DNA of 64,000 nucleotides from Leifsonia sp. SCN 70-46. Lineage in GTDB: Bacteria; Actinomycetota; Actinomycetes; Actinomycetales; Microbacteriaceae. Within the stretch, counting starts at the first letter, position 1. Every line of letters begins with the position of its first letter. The stretch spans positions 372,001 through 436,000 of the forward strand of contig MEFY01000002.1 of NCBI GenBank assembly GCA_001725325.1. Direction: 5' to 3'. This document shows positions 16,396 to 23,891 of this stretch, piece by piece. The notes below the pieces were generated by a model, which made no database searches, had not been told where the DNA came from, and saw nothing but the letters and a program-made list of their open reading frames with translations. The translations under genes and the position numbers were made by a program.

Positions 16396-16423
16396 GGGTT
16401 CCGTTCGCCTTAGGGCGGAACTC
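16396..16423 (+). promoter_or_regulatory. Hairpin downstream of the Cys-rich leader ORF
   Basis: GTTCCG (16398-16403) pairs perfectly with CGGAAC (16416-16421), extendable by a G-T wobble and a G-C pair. A competing inner pairing uses GTTCGCC with GGCGGAAC. Mutually exclusive stems between a short ORF and a regulated gene suggest attenuation. The folding is drawn by eye. Confidence 0.4.
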
Positions 16424-16537
16424 CCGGGCCCCAGTCCTCATAACGGCTGGCTACCGCTTCGCATGACCGCAGTACCCGAAGGATCACAACCTCATCATCA
16501 GAGGCCCTTCACCCCACAACTAAGGATTCCCAGGACC

Positions 16538-17236
16538 ATGTCCATCGCCTCTCTCGACCGCGCTCCCCTCTCGCCCGTCGCCCCGGCTCCGGCCGCCACC
16601 GCGACCCCGACCCCACGCCGCCTGCAGGCCGTGCCCACCGGCACGGAGGCCCGCGGCTTCGCCCTCTACGTCGGCCTCGACGAGTTCAAGGCCCTCGACT
16701 CCGGCACCGACCTCAGCGCCGTCGTCGAGCAGCTCAAGAGCCTCCTCACCCAGCTCGTCCCGTCCGCGGAGAGCTACGCGGCCGTGGCCCTCGCCCCTGT
16801 CGGCGCCGGCGGCCGCGACCTCGAGGTCGTGCGCCTCGCGCTGCAGGACCCGGCCGCGCTCGCCCGCCACCGCCAGGCTCCCGAGGAGCCCGAGAAGGTG
16901 CGCACGGGCGTCGTCATCGACATCTCGCGCAAGCGCGTCGCCCTCGACGGCGACACCGCCCCGCTCACCTACAAGGAGTTCGAGCTGCTGCAGTACCTCG
17001 TGCTGCGCGAGGGCCGCACGATCGACCGCGCGGAGCTCATCTCGTCGCTGTGGTCGGCGGCGGATGACGAGATCCCCAACGAGCGCACCATCGACGTGCA
17101 CGTGCGCCGCCTGCGCGCCAAGCTCGGCGACTACGAGGACATCGTGCGCACCGTGCGCGGCGTCGGCTATCGCTTCGACCGCCACGCCGACGTGCAGATC
17201 CGCCAGGCGACGACCCCGAGCCCCGACTTCTTCTAG
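16538..17236 (+). CDS. Winged-helix (OmpR/PhoB C-terminal type) transcriptional regulator without receiver domain
   Basis: 232-residue protein. Residues about 125-220 are a PhoB/OmpR-type winged helix: VIDISRKRVALDGDTAPLTYKEFELLQYLV (trimmed), then a recognition helix in ERTIDVHVRRLRAKLGDYE and the wing VRTVRGVGYRF. The N-terminal half is not a receiver: it begins with an Ala/Pro-rich linker and then FALYVGLDEFKAL, and I see no phospho-acceptor pocket. Its activity may therefore be set by other signals or by expression level. I start at ATG 16538 (AAGGA eleven bases upstream); in-frame ATG 16463 would add 25 unconvincing residues. Confidence 0.82.
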   Translation: MSIASLDRAPLSPVAPAPAATATPTPRRLQAVPTGTEARGFALYVGLDEFKALDSGTDLSAVVEQLKSLLTQLVPSAESYAAVALAPVGAGGRDLEVVRLALQDPAALARHRQAPEEPEKVRTGVVIDISRKRVALDGDTAPLTYKEFELLQYLVLREGRTIDRAELISSLWSAADDEIPNERTIDVHVRRLRAKLGDYEDIVRTVRGVGYRFDRHADVQIRQATTPSPDFF

Positions 17237-17309
17237 GAGCGCCGTGCTCTAGGAGAGCGATGGTGTTCCAGAAGCGCAGGCTTCGTCGCGATTGTCGGCG
17301 CCCCATGTG

Positions 17310-17315
17310 TACATT
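17310..17315 (+). promoter_or_regulatory. -10 element for leaderless MFS gene
   Basis: TACATT ends six bases before ATG 17322. It sits inside TGTGTACATTGTTCACA, a partly symmetrical sequence that could serve as an operator. Confidence 0.45.
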
Positions 17316-17321
17316 GTTCAC

Positions 17322-18584
17322 ATGAGCGACACCACAGCCGCCCCCGCGCACTGGAAGCGCAACACGTCTCTGTTCCTCGTCGGCCAGACCGTCTCCCTGT
17401 TCGGCTCGATGATCGTGCAGTACGCGGTCATGTGGTACGTGACGTTCCAGACGGGGTCGGGCATCGCCGTCGCCCTCTACGCGGTCGCGGCGTTCCTGCC
17501 CCAGGGCATCATCTCGATCTTCGGCGGCGTGCTCGCCGACAGGATGAACCGGCGCGTGCTCGTCATGCTGTCGGACGGCATCATCGCCGCGGTGACGCTC
17601 GTGCTCGCCCTCCTCATGGCCAACGGCATCACCGACCTGTGGATCATCCTCCTCGCCGTCGCCGCGCGGTCGATAGGCGCGGGGGTGCAGACGCCCGCGG
17701 TCTCGGCCCTGCTCCCCCAGATCGTGCCCGGCGACCAGCTCATGCGCGTCAACGGAATCTTCGGCACCATCCAGTCGGCGATGGCCCTGCTCGCGCCCGC
17801 CGCGGCCGGCGCCGTGTTCGGCATCTTCGGCATCGTGCCGGTGTTCTTCATCGACGTCGTCACGGCGGTCATCGGCATCGGCATCATGTTCTTCGTCGCG
17901 GTTCCGACTCTCGCCTCCATCGCCGAGAAGGCCACGAGCTACAAGGCCGACCTCGTGGAGGGGCTGCGCTACATCTGGCACCACGCGATAGTGCGCTGGC
18001 TGCTGCTCGTCTTCGCGATCATCTTCCTGCTCATCGTCGCACCGTCGTTCGTCACGCCGCTTCTCATCGCCCGCGAGCACGGCAACGACGTCACGCTCGT
18101 CACCCTGCTCGAGATCGCGTTCAGCGTGGGCATGCTGCTCGGCGGCGTGCTCGTCTCGACGCTGCTCGCGAAGCGCAACCGCCTGGCGCTCATCCTCATC
18201 TCGACGTTCTCGTTCGCGGTGTCGTCGATCGGCATGGGCCTGAGCCTCAACCTCGTGCTGTTCTACGCGTTCATGTTCACCCTCGGCCTGTTCGTGCCGC
18301 TGTTCTCGACGCCGTTCATGACCCTCGTGCAGGAGACCGTCCCGGCCGAGATGCACGGGCGCGTGTTCAGCTACGTGGGCATCGTCATGGCGCTCGCGAC
18401 CCCCGTGGGCATGGTCGTCTTCGGCCCGCTCGCCGACATCATCAGCGTGCGCGCGATCCTCGTGATCGCGGGCGTCGTCATGGCCGTCGTCATGGGCATC
18501 GCGATGCTCGTGCCGTCGGGTCGTGCGGCGATGGCGGCGGCGCGTGCGGTAGCACCCGAGGTGTCGGAGCCCGCTCAGCCCTGA
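17322..18584 (+). CDS. MFS transporter (macrolide-efflux-like)
   Basis: 420-residue major facilitator of the MefA/EntS-like group with twelve predicted helices. The loop 2-3 signature is FGGVLADRMNRRVLVMLSD. It begins with the short cytoplasmic tail typical of the group (APAHWKRNTSLFLVGQTVSLFGS). Likely a drug or small-metabolite exporter; substrate unknown. The track's upstream start is rejected in favour of ATG 17322, which follows TACATT by six bases. The 3' end overlaps the convergent MmcQ/YjbR gene by ten bases. Confidence 0.88.
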   Translation: MSDTTAAPAHWKRNTSLFLVGQTVSLFGSMIVQYAVMWYVTFQTGSGIAVALYAVAAFLPQGIISIFGGVLADRMNRRVLVMLSDGIIAAVTLVLALLMANGITDLWIILLAVAARSIGAGVQTPAVSALLPQIVPGDQLMRVNGIFGTIQSAMALLAPAAAGAVFGIFGIVPVFFIDVVTAVIGIGIMFFVAVPTLASIAEKATSYKADLVEGLRYIWHHAIVRWLLLVFAIIFLLIVAPSFVTPLLIAREHGNDVTLVTLLEIAFSVGMLLGGVLVSTLLAKRNRLALILISTFSFAVSSIGMGLSLNLVLFYAFMFTLGLFVPLFSTPFMTLVQETVPAEMHGRVFSYVGIVMALATPVGMVVFGPLADIISVRAILVIAGVVMAVVMGIAMLVPSGRAAMAAARAVAPEVSEPAQP

Positions 18585-18919
18585 GGCCGCTGATGGCGGG
18601 GCAGCCCCGCGACGACGAGCTCCCACGAGTCGCGGATGAGGTCCTCCGCCGGCACCGTCGCGCTCGGGAGGGCGACCGTGATCCAGTGCTTCTTGTTCAT
18701 GTGGTAGCCGGGGATGACCTCGGCGAACGTCGAGACGAGCGCCTTGGCATCCTCGGGGTCAGCCTTGAGCGTGATCCTGCCGGGGCCCTGCTCGGCGTCG
18801 AGCACCGCGAACACCTTGCCGACGACCTTGAACACGGGGGTGTCCTCGCCGAACGGGTACGAGAGCTCGGTGGCGGGGAACGCCGCGCACGCCGTCATGG
18901 CGTCCTCGATCGTGAACAT
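18575..18919 (-). CDS. MmcQ/YjbR-family protein
   Basis: 114-residue protein of the MmcQ/YjbR (CyaY-like fold) family, often annotated as DNA-binding although function is unproven. Typical features are the N-terminal LSYPFGEDTPVFKVVGKVFAVLD and the late HMNKKHWITVALPSATVPAEDL. I start at ATG 18919; the track begins in a meaningless upstream extension. CAGGAT lies six bases before the ATG and overlaps the -10 of the divergent DUF952 gene. Confidence 0.88.
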   Translation of the reverse strand: MFTIEDAMTACAAFPATELSYPFGEDTPVFKVVGKVFAVLDAEQGPGRITLKADPEDAKALVSTFAEVIPGYHMNKKHWITVALPSATVPAEDLIRDSWELVVAGLPRHQRPQG

Positions 18920-18924
18920 GGGCC

Positions 18925-18931
18925 TATCCTG
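18925..18931. promoter_or_regulatory. Shared divergent -10 element (TATCCTG)
   Basis: TATCCT lies seven bases before the DUF952 GTG on the plus strand. The complement, CAGGAT, lies six bases before the MmcQ ATG on the minus strand. The intergenic gap is 18 bases, so both messages should be leaderless. Confidence 0.5.
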
Positions 18932-18937
18932 CCTCAC

Positions 18938-19255
18938 GTGACCATCCACCACCTCGCCCGGCTGCACGACTGGACACGGGCCGTCGAGGATGGCGAGTAC
19001 CGCACGTCGACCCTCGGGCTCACCCTCGACGAGGTGGGGTTCATCCACGCGTCGTACGCGCAGCAGCTCGCCGGAACGGCCGAGCGCTTCTACGCCGAAG
19101 AGACCGGGCCGCTCGTCGTGCTCGACATCGACGAGGCTGGGCTCGACGTGCGCGAGGAGGGCGGGTTCCCGCACGTGTACGGGCCGATCCCCGTGGCCGC
19201 GGTGGAGCGCGTCGTGCCCGCGCGCATGACGAACGGACGGCTCGTCACAGGCTGA
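18938..19255 (+). CDS. DUF952 domain-containing protein
   Basis: 105-residue cytoplasmic protein of the DUF952 family, which resembles glutathione-S-transferase-adjacent and ADP-ribosylation-like small folds but has no proven activity. The N-terminus IHHLARLHDWTRAVEDGEYR and the family's GFIHASYAQQL are visible. The track hides it at the end of a long shadow ORF. The real start is GTG 18938. It converges on the ECF42 gene with an 11-base overlap. Confidence 0.85.
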   Translation: MTIHHLARLHDWTRAVEDGEYRTSTLGLTLDEVGFIHASYAQQLAGTAERFYAEETGPLVVLDIDEAGLDVREEGGFPHVYGPIPVAAVERVVPARMTNGRLVTG

Positions 19256-20465
19256 GCTTGCGCTCGAGCGCCTCTCGCTCGACGGGGTTGGTGCACAGCG
19301 CGATCGCCTCGCGCAGCGCGGCGTGCGCCTCCTCGGTGCGCCCGAGCCGCAGCAGCAGCTCGCCGCGCACCGACGGCACGAGGTGGCCCGGCAGGTCGAT
19401 CGCGTCGACGAGGGCGAGGCCCGCGGCGGGGCCGGAGGCCATGGCGACCGCGACCGCGCGGTTGAGGTCGATCACGGGTGAGGGCGCGAGCTGTGCGAGC
19501 GCCTCGTAGAGGATGACGATGCGGTCCCAGTCCGTCTCGGCCACCGAGCCCGCGACCGCGTGGCACTCCGCGATCGCGGCCTGAAGCCCGTAGAACCCGA
19601 GGCCGGGGCGTCCCGCCCGCTCGAGGGCTGCGCGTCCGCGGCGGATCGCCGCGCGGTCCCACAGCCGTCGGTCCTGATCTTCGAGCAGCACGGGCCTGCC
19701 GTCAGCGCCGACGCGGGCCGGGAACCGCGCGGCACCCAGCTCGAGGAGCGCGAGCAGCCCGAACACCTCCGGCTCGGGCGAGAGGCGCACGAGCTGGCGC
19801 GCGAGCCGCAGCGCCTCCCCCGCGAGGTCGACGCGCATCCACTCGGTGCCGCCCGTCGCGAACGAGCCCTCCGTGAAGACGAGGTAGATGACCTGCAGCA
19901 CCGAGCCGAGACGGGCGGGCCGGTCGGCGGGCTCCGGCACCGAGAACGGCACCTGCGCCGCCGCGAGCGTCTTCTTCGCCCGCGTTATGCGGGCCTGGAT
20001 CGTCGCGACCGGCACGAGGAAGGCCCGGGCGATCTCGTCGGTCGTCAGACCGCCCACGACGCGCAGGGTCAGCGCGAGACGGGCCTCCTTCGAGAGCACG
20101 GGATGGCACGCCACGAAGAGGAGCGCGAGCACGTCGTCGTCGATCGCACCGGGGGCGAACAGGCTGTCCGCCCCGGGCACGTCGTGCTCGAGGTCGCGGG
20201 CGAGGAGCGCGTACCGCTCGTCCCGCGCGGCACGCCGCCGGAACGCGTCGATGGCCCGCCGCCGCCCTGTCGTGAGCAGCCAGCCCGCGGGCTCGCGCGG
20301 CACGCCGTCGACGGCCCACGAGACGAGGGCCTCGGCGAGGGCATCCTGCGCGACATCCTCGGCGAGCGCGAAGTCGCCCGTGTAGCGGGCGAGGGCGCCG
20401 ACGATGCGCGCGGACTCCATGCGCCACACCGCCTCGACGGCGCTCCTCGCCTCACTGCCTCCCAC
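19245..20465 (-). CDS. ECF42-type RNA polymerase sigma factor with TPR-like C-terminal extension
   Basis: 406-residue extracytoplasmic-function sigma factor. Region 2 lies near residues 15-80 (DFALAEDVAQDALAEALVSW), and region 4 near 130-180 (ARLALTLRVVGGLTTDEIARAFLVPVATIQARI, trimmed). The roughly 220-residue C-terminal extension (DUF6596/TPR-like) includes PVIDLNRAVAVAMASGPAAGL and is the hallmark of group ECF42, where it takes the place of an anti-sigma factor. The start is GTG three bases after the stop of the DGPF/YciI gene, the usual partner of ECF42, so both should be transcribed from the candidate ECF42 promoter upstream. Confidence 0.92.
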   Translation of the reverse strand: MGGSEARSAVEAVWRMESARIVGALARYTGDFALAEDVAQDALAEALVSWAVDGVPREPAGWLLTTGRRRAIDAFRRRAARDERYALLARDLEHDVPGADSLFAPGAIDDDVLALLFVACHPVLSKEARLALTLRVVGGLTTDEIARAFLVPVATIQARITRAKKTLAAAQVPFSVPEPADRPARLGSVLQVIYLVFTEGSFATGGTEWMRVDLAGEALRLARQLVRLSPEPEVFGLLALLELGAARFPARVGADGRPVLLEDQDRRLWDRAAIRRGRAALERAGRPGLGFYGLQAAIAECHAVAGSVAETDWDRIVILYEALAQLAPSPVIDLNRAVAVAMASGPAAGLALVDAIDLPGHLVPSVRGELLLRLGRTEEAHAALREAIALCTNPVEREALERKLSL

Positions 20466-20468
20466 GGG

Positions 20469-20888
20469 TCAGAGCTGCCCGGTCTGCTCGCGCCAGGCGC
20501 GCTCCTTCTTGACCCACTCGTTGTCCTGCGGGAACTCGTCGATGCTCGGCACCCGGCGGATCTCCGTCTTCGAGCCCGCGGTCATGGGCGCGCGCTTGGC
20601 CCACTCGACCGCCTCCTGGATGGAGGCGACGTCGAGGATGTAGTAGCCGTTGAAGAGCTCGCGCGTCTCGCCGTAGGGGCCGTCGGTCACGACGGGGGTC
20701 TCACCCGTGAAGTCGACGACGACGCCGTTCGCCGCGTCGTCGAGGCCCTCGGCCGCGAGCAGCACGCCCGCGCGGATGAGCTCGTCGTTGAACTTGCCCA
20801 CGGCGTCGAGCACCTCCCCGAAGTCCGCGTCGGCGAAGTTGGCCCACGACTCGTCGGTCGCGCGCATGATGAGCATGTACTTGGGCAT
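20469..20888 (-). CDS. DGPF/YciI-family protein, partner of ECF42
   Basis: 139-residue ferredoxin-like protein of the YCII/DGPF family, carrying the name-giving motif (VVTDGPYGETRELFNGYYILD) and starting MPKYMLIMRATDESW. DGPF proteins are the usual targets and neighbours of ECF42 sigma factors; their biochemical function is unknown. I start at ATG 20888, preceded by AGGAGA, rather than the track's 24-residue extension. The sigma gene follows after three bases. Confidence 0.9.
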   Translation of the reverse strand: MPKYMLIMRATDESWANFADADFGEVLDAVGKFNDELIRAGVLLAAEGLDDAANGVVVDFTGETPVVTDGPYGETRELFNGYYILDVASIQEAVEWAKRAPMTAGSKTEIRRVPSIDEFPQDNEWVKKERAWREQTGQL

Positions 20889-20939
20889 GGGTTTCTCCTT
20901 GTGAATCGGAAGGCCGCCTGTCGACCTTCTCATCCACAG

Positions 20940-20966
20940 GTCGAACGGCGCGACGCACAATCGACA
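20940..20966 (-). promoter_or_regulatory. Candidate ECF42-dependent promoter (TGTCGA-N17-CGAC)
   Basis: On the minus strand TGTCGA (20966-20961) is followed by 17 bases and CGAC (20943-20940), about 50 bases before the DGPF ATG. These match the published ECF42 -35 (TGTCGA) and -10 (CGA/TC) elements. The sigma factor would thus drive its own two-gene operon. Confidence 0.7.
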
Positions 20967-21034
20967 ACTCGCCCGAAAACTTCTCCGGGCGGGGTAGACA
21001 GGTCGTTCGGCAAACTCCCAGAAAAATAACGTTT

Positions 21035-21074
21035 CGGTAACTAGACACCCGTTACCGTTCCGTTATACATTCAT
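21035..21074 (+). promoter_or_regulatory. Inverted repeat and -10 of an orphan transcription unit
   Basis: Perfect seven-base inverted repeat CGGTAAC-N9-GTTACCG (21035-21057), with a TATACAT -10-like sequence starting seven bases later (21064). No good -35 is visible, so an activator or a non-housekeeping sigma factor may be needed. It lies in the 366-base space between the DGPF gene and the marR gene. Confidence 0.45.
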
Positions 21075-21075
21075 A

Positions 21076-21176
21076 GAGCAGAAGTTGTTTGCTGTGGCAG
21101 CTGAAGCGGAATGTGATTGCAGGACACTCTTGGTGCAAGGGAGAGGGTCGGTTCCTAGCCTCTGGAACCGACCCTC
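21076..21176 (+). ncRNA. Candidate small noncoding RNA ending in a strong hairpin
   Basis: About 100 bases from the predicted start after TATACAT to the end of a 13-base-pair perfect hairpin (21143-21176). I find no convincing ORF inside. The 5' half contains TTGCA...TGCAA, which can form a small stem. It does not resemble a known actinobacterial RNA (6C, Ms1, tmRNA) that I can recognise. Promoter, length and strand are inferred from sequence alone. Confidence 0.4.
21143..21176 (+). terminator. 13-bp perfect hairpin upstream of marR
   Basis: GAGGGTCGGTTCC, loop TAGCCTCT, GGAACCGACCCTC. There is no T-run. It is placed between two divergent genes, so it terminates neither; the simplest reading is the end of an intergenic RNA on the plus strand. 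Confidence 0.65.
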
Positions 21177-21254
21177 AGCCAGTTAAGGCGCACGCGGGAT
21201 CTCGACAGGTTCCATCCGCCGACGCATGTCCGTGCGTCTGCATAGAGTTGACGG

Positions 21255-21695
21255 GTGAGCGACAAGTCCGCATCCGTCTCGGCCTGGGAGGCCCTCTTCC
21301 GCGCGCAGGTGAGCGTGCTGCGGCAGCTCAACACCGAGTTCCCGACCGACCAGCTCTCGTTCACCGAGTACGACGTGCTGTTCAACCTGTCGCGGCAGGA
21401 TGACCGGGCCCTGCGCATCCGCGACCTCAACCGGCATCTCCTCCTGACCCAGCCGAGCGTCAGCCGCCTCGTCGACAGGCTCGTGGCGCGCGGGCTCGTG
21501 CGCAAGGAGTCCGACCCGGGCGACGGCCGCGGCACCATCGTGTGCCTCACCGAGGCGGGCTTCGACCTGTTCCGGCGCGTGGCCGTCGTGCACGCCGACT
21601 CCATCCACCGCCGGGTCGGGAGCGCCCTGAGCAACGACGAGCTGCGTGAGCTCGAGCGCCTCACCGACAAGCTGCGCCTCAACACGGGGGAGTGA
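21255..21695 (+). CDS. MarR-family transcriptional regulator
   Basis: 146-residue winged-helix regulator. Dimerisation helices flank a central DNA-binding domain: LSFTEYDVLFNLSRQDDRALRIRDL, recognition helix LTQPSVSRLVDRLVARGLV, and wing KESDPGDGRGTIVCLTEAG. The start is GTG with TAGAGT six bases upstream (leaderless). It overlaps the photolyase gene by a few bases, so it may autoregulate a regulator-photolyase operon. Confidence 0.9.
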   Translation: MSDKSASVSAWEALFRAQVSVLRQLNTEFPTDQLSFTEYDVLFNLSRQDDRALRIRDLNRHLLLTQPSVSRLVDRLVARGLVRKESDPGDGRGTIVCLTEAGFDLFRRVAVVHADSIHRRVGSALSNDELRELERLTDKLRLNTGE

Positions 21696-21697
21696 TC

Positions 21698-23035
21698 ATG
21701 GGCTCCCCGAGCATCGTGTGGCTGCGGGACGACCTGCGCCTCGCCGACAACCCCGCCCTCACCGCCGCGGCAGAGCGCGGCGAGCCCGTCGTGCTCGTGT
21801 ACGTGCTGGACGAGGAGAGCCCCGAGATCCGTCCGCTGGGGGCGGCGAGCCGCTGGTGGCTGCACCACTCCCTCGCGTCGCTCGGCGAGCACCTCGTGCT
21901 GCGCCGGGGGCGGGCGGAGGAGGTCATCCCTGCACTCGTCGCGGAGACGGGCGCGGGCGCCGTCTACTGGAACCGGCGGTACGGCGCCGCGCGGGAGATC
22001 GACGCGCGGCTCAAGGCGCGCCTGCGCGACGACGGCCTCGACGTGCAGAGCTTCCAGGCCAACCTGCTCGTGGAGCCGTGGACCCTGACGACCGGGGGCG
22101 GCGGCCCCTACCGCGTGTTCACGCCGTTCTGGAAGGCCGCCCGCGAGCTGCGGTTCAGGGAGCCGTTGCCCGTGCCCGAGGTGCGCTGGGGTGCGGCGCA
22201 GGGCGACTCGCTGCCCTCCTGGAACCTGCTGCCGACCCGCCCAGACTGGGCCGGGGGGCTGCGCGAGAGCTGGACCCCGGGCGAGCGGGGCGCGCACGAC
22301 CAGCTCGAGGGGTTCGTCGACGAGCGCCTCGAGGACTACCACCGCCGCGACGAGCCCGCCGTCGACGCGACGAGCCGCCTGAGCCCGCACCTGCGGTTCG
22401 GCGAGATCAGCCCGTTCCAGGTCTGGCACAGGATGCACGACCACATGTCGCCCGCGGCGCGCAAGAACGTGCCCAAGTTCCTCAGCGAGGTCGGGTGGCG
22501 CGAGTTCAACTGGAGCATCCTGTTCCACAACACCGAGCTCGCGGAGAAGAACTACCGCCCCGCGTACGACGCGTTCCCCTGGTCGGAGCCCGACCCCGAG
22601 GAGCTCGCGGCCTGGAAGGAGGGGCGCACGGGCATCCCCCTCGTCGACGCGGGGATGCGCGAGCTGTGGCGCACGGGCGTCATGCACAACCGCGTGCGCA
22701 TGGTCGTCGCGAGCTTCCTCATCAAGAACCTGCTCATCGACTGGCGCGTGGGCGAGAAGTGGTTCTGGGACACGCTCGTCGACGCCGACGAGGCGAGCAA
22801 CCCGGGCAACTGGCAGTGGGTCGCGGGCTCGGGCGCCGATGCGGCGCCCTACTTCCGTGTCTTCAACCCCGAGCTGCAGCGCGACAAGTTCGACAAGGCC
22901 GGGCGGTACGTCAACCGCTGGGTCCCCGAGGCGGGCACGCCCGCGTACCCCGACCCGATCGTCGACCTGGCCGAGACCCGCAAGCAGGCGCTCGAGGCCT
23001 ACGAGGCGGTCAAGGCCGCGGACGGCCCCCGATGA
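21698..23035 (+). CDS. phrB: Deoxyribodipyrimidine photolyase
   Basis: 445-residue blue-light DNA-repair flavoprotein that splits cyclobutane pyrimidine dimers. An N-terminal Rossmann antenna domain (SIVWLRDDLRLADNPAL) is followed by an all-helical FAD domain with SRLSPHLRFGEIS, WREFNWSILFHN and the signature RMVVASFLIKNLLIDWRVGE (trimmed). It resembles class I CPD photolyases. GGGGGAG precedes ATG 21698 by seven bases; the track's GTG 21692 is only one base from it. The 3' end overlaps the convergent kinase gene by 26 bases. Confidence 0.94.
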   Translation: MGSPSIVWLRDDLRLADNPALTAAAERGEPVVLVYVLDEESPEIRPLGAASRWWLHHSLASLGEHLVLRRGRAEEVIPALVAETGAGAVYWNRRYGAAREIDARLKARLRDDGLDVQSFQANLLVEPWTLTTGGGGPYRVFTPFWKAARELRFREPLPVPEVRWGAAQGDSLPSWNLLPTRPDWAGGLRESWTPGERGAHDQLEGFVDERLEDYHRRDEPAVDATSRLSPHLRFGEISPFQVWHRMHDHMSPAARKNVPKFLSEVGWREFNWSILFHNTELAEKNYRPAYDAFPWSEPDPEELAAWKEGRTGIPLVDAGMRELWRTGVMHNRVRMVVASFLIKNLLIDWRVGEKWFWDTLVDADEASNPGNWQWVAGSGADAAPYFRVFNPELQRDKFDKAGRYVNRWVPEAGTPAYPDPIVDLAETRKQALEAYEAVKAADGPR

Positions 23036-23891
23036 CCCCCACCGCACGGGATGCGACGCGCGCACCCGCGCGGGCCGCGGCGACCACGTCGCCCGTGTGC
23101 ACGAACTCGTCGAGGTAGCCCGCGCAGAACGCGTCGCCCGCGCCCGTCGGGTCGACGACGGGCACGGTCACGGCGTCGACGTGCGTCGCGTCGCCGTCGT
23201 GGAACACCGTGAGCCCCGCCGCGCCCTGCGTGAGCACGACGGTGTCGAACCCGAGCGCGGGGCCGATCTCGTCGGCCGAGTCGCGGCCCGTGAGCAGCCT
23301 CCCCTCGTCGAGCGAGGGGAAGAGGATGTCGGCGCCGGCCATCGCCGCGAGGAACCGCTCGGGCCCGTAGTCGGCGATGAACCCCGCAGACCCCGGCGCG
23401 ACGGAGACCGTCACCCCGGCGGCCCGCGCCCGCGCGATGAGCGAGGCGATGCCGTCGGCCCCCGCCTCGTTGAGGAGGGCGTGCCCCGTGATGTGCAGCA
23501 CCGCCGCGTCGGCGAGCAGCTCGTCGGTCACCCACGCGGGGTCGAGCAGGGTGTTCGCGCCGCGCTCCGTGAGCATCGCGCGGCGCTGGCCCTCGACGAT
23601 GACGACGATCGTGCCCGTGGGCAGCTCGGGCGAGCCGTGCAGCTCCGACCTCGCGCCCACGGCCGAGAGCAGCTGCGCGTGGCGCGCGAGGTCCCACGTC
23701 GAGACGCTGCCCACGAAGACCGCGTCGGAGCCGAGCGACCCGAGCCACGCGGCGGTGTTGGCCGCCGAGCCGCCGGGCCGTGAGTGGATCGACGACGGGG
23801 TGTCGGTGTCGTCGCGGATCGGGCCGTCCGGGATCGCGACGACGTCGTCGATGACGTCGCCGTAGGTGAGGATGCGCGTGCGCTCAGTCAC
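23010..23891 (-). CDS. PfkB-family carbohydrate kinase (probable pseudouridine kinase)
   Basis: 293-residue ribokinase-fold kinase. The N-terminal substrate region carries SRPGGSAANTAAWLGSLG, and the C-terminal PfkB signature with catalytic Asp is VVDPTGAGDAFCAGYLDEF. Its eight-base overlap with psuG upstream implies it phosphorylates pseudouridine to pseudouridine 5'-phosphate, the substrate of PsuG. Ribokinase or fructokinase activity is the alternative from sequence alone. Confidence 0.88.
   Translation of the reverse strand: MTERTRILTYGDVIDDVVAIPDGPIRDDTDTPSSIHSRPGGSAANTAAWLGSLGSDAVFVGSVSTWDLARHAQLLSAVGARSELHGSPELPTGTIVVIVEGQRRAMLTERGANTLLDPAWVTDELLADAAVLHITGHALLNEAGADGIASLIARARAAGVTVSVAPGSAGFIADYGPERFLAAMAGADILFPSLDEGRLLTGRDSADEIGPALGFDTVVLTQGAAGLTVFHDGDATHVDAVTVPVVDPTGAGDAFCAGYLDEFVHTGDVVAAARAGARVASRAVGVIGGRPRP

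Noticed and set aside
16463-16537. In-frame upstream ATG extending the winged-helix regulator by 25 residues
   Set aside because: No ribosome-binding site precedes it, the residues are low-complexity, and ATG 16538 has AAGGA upstream.
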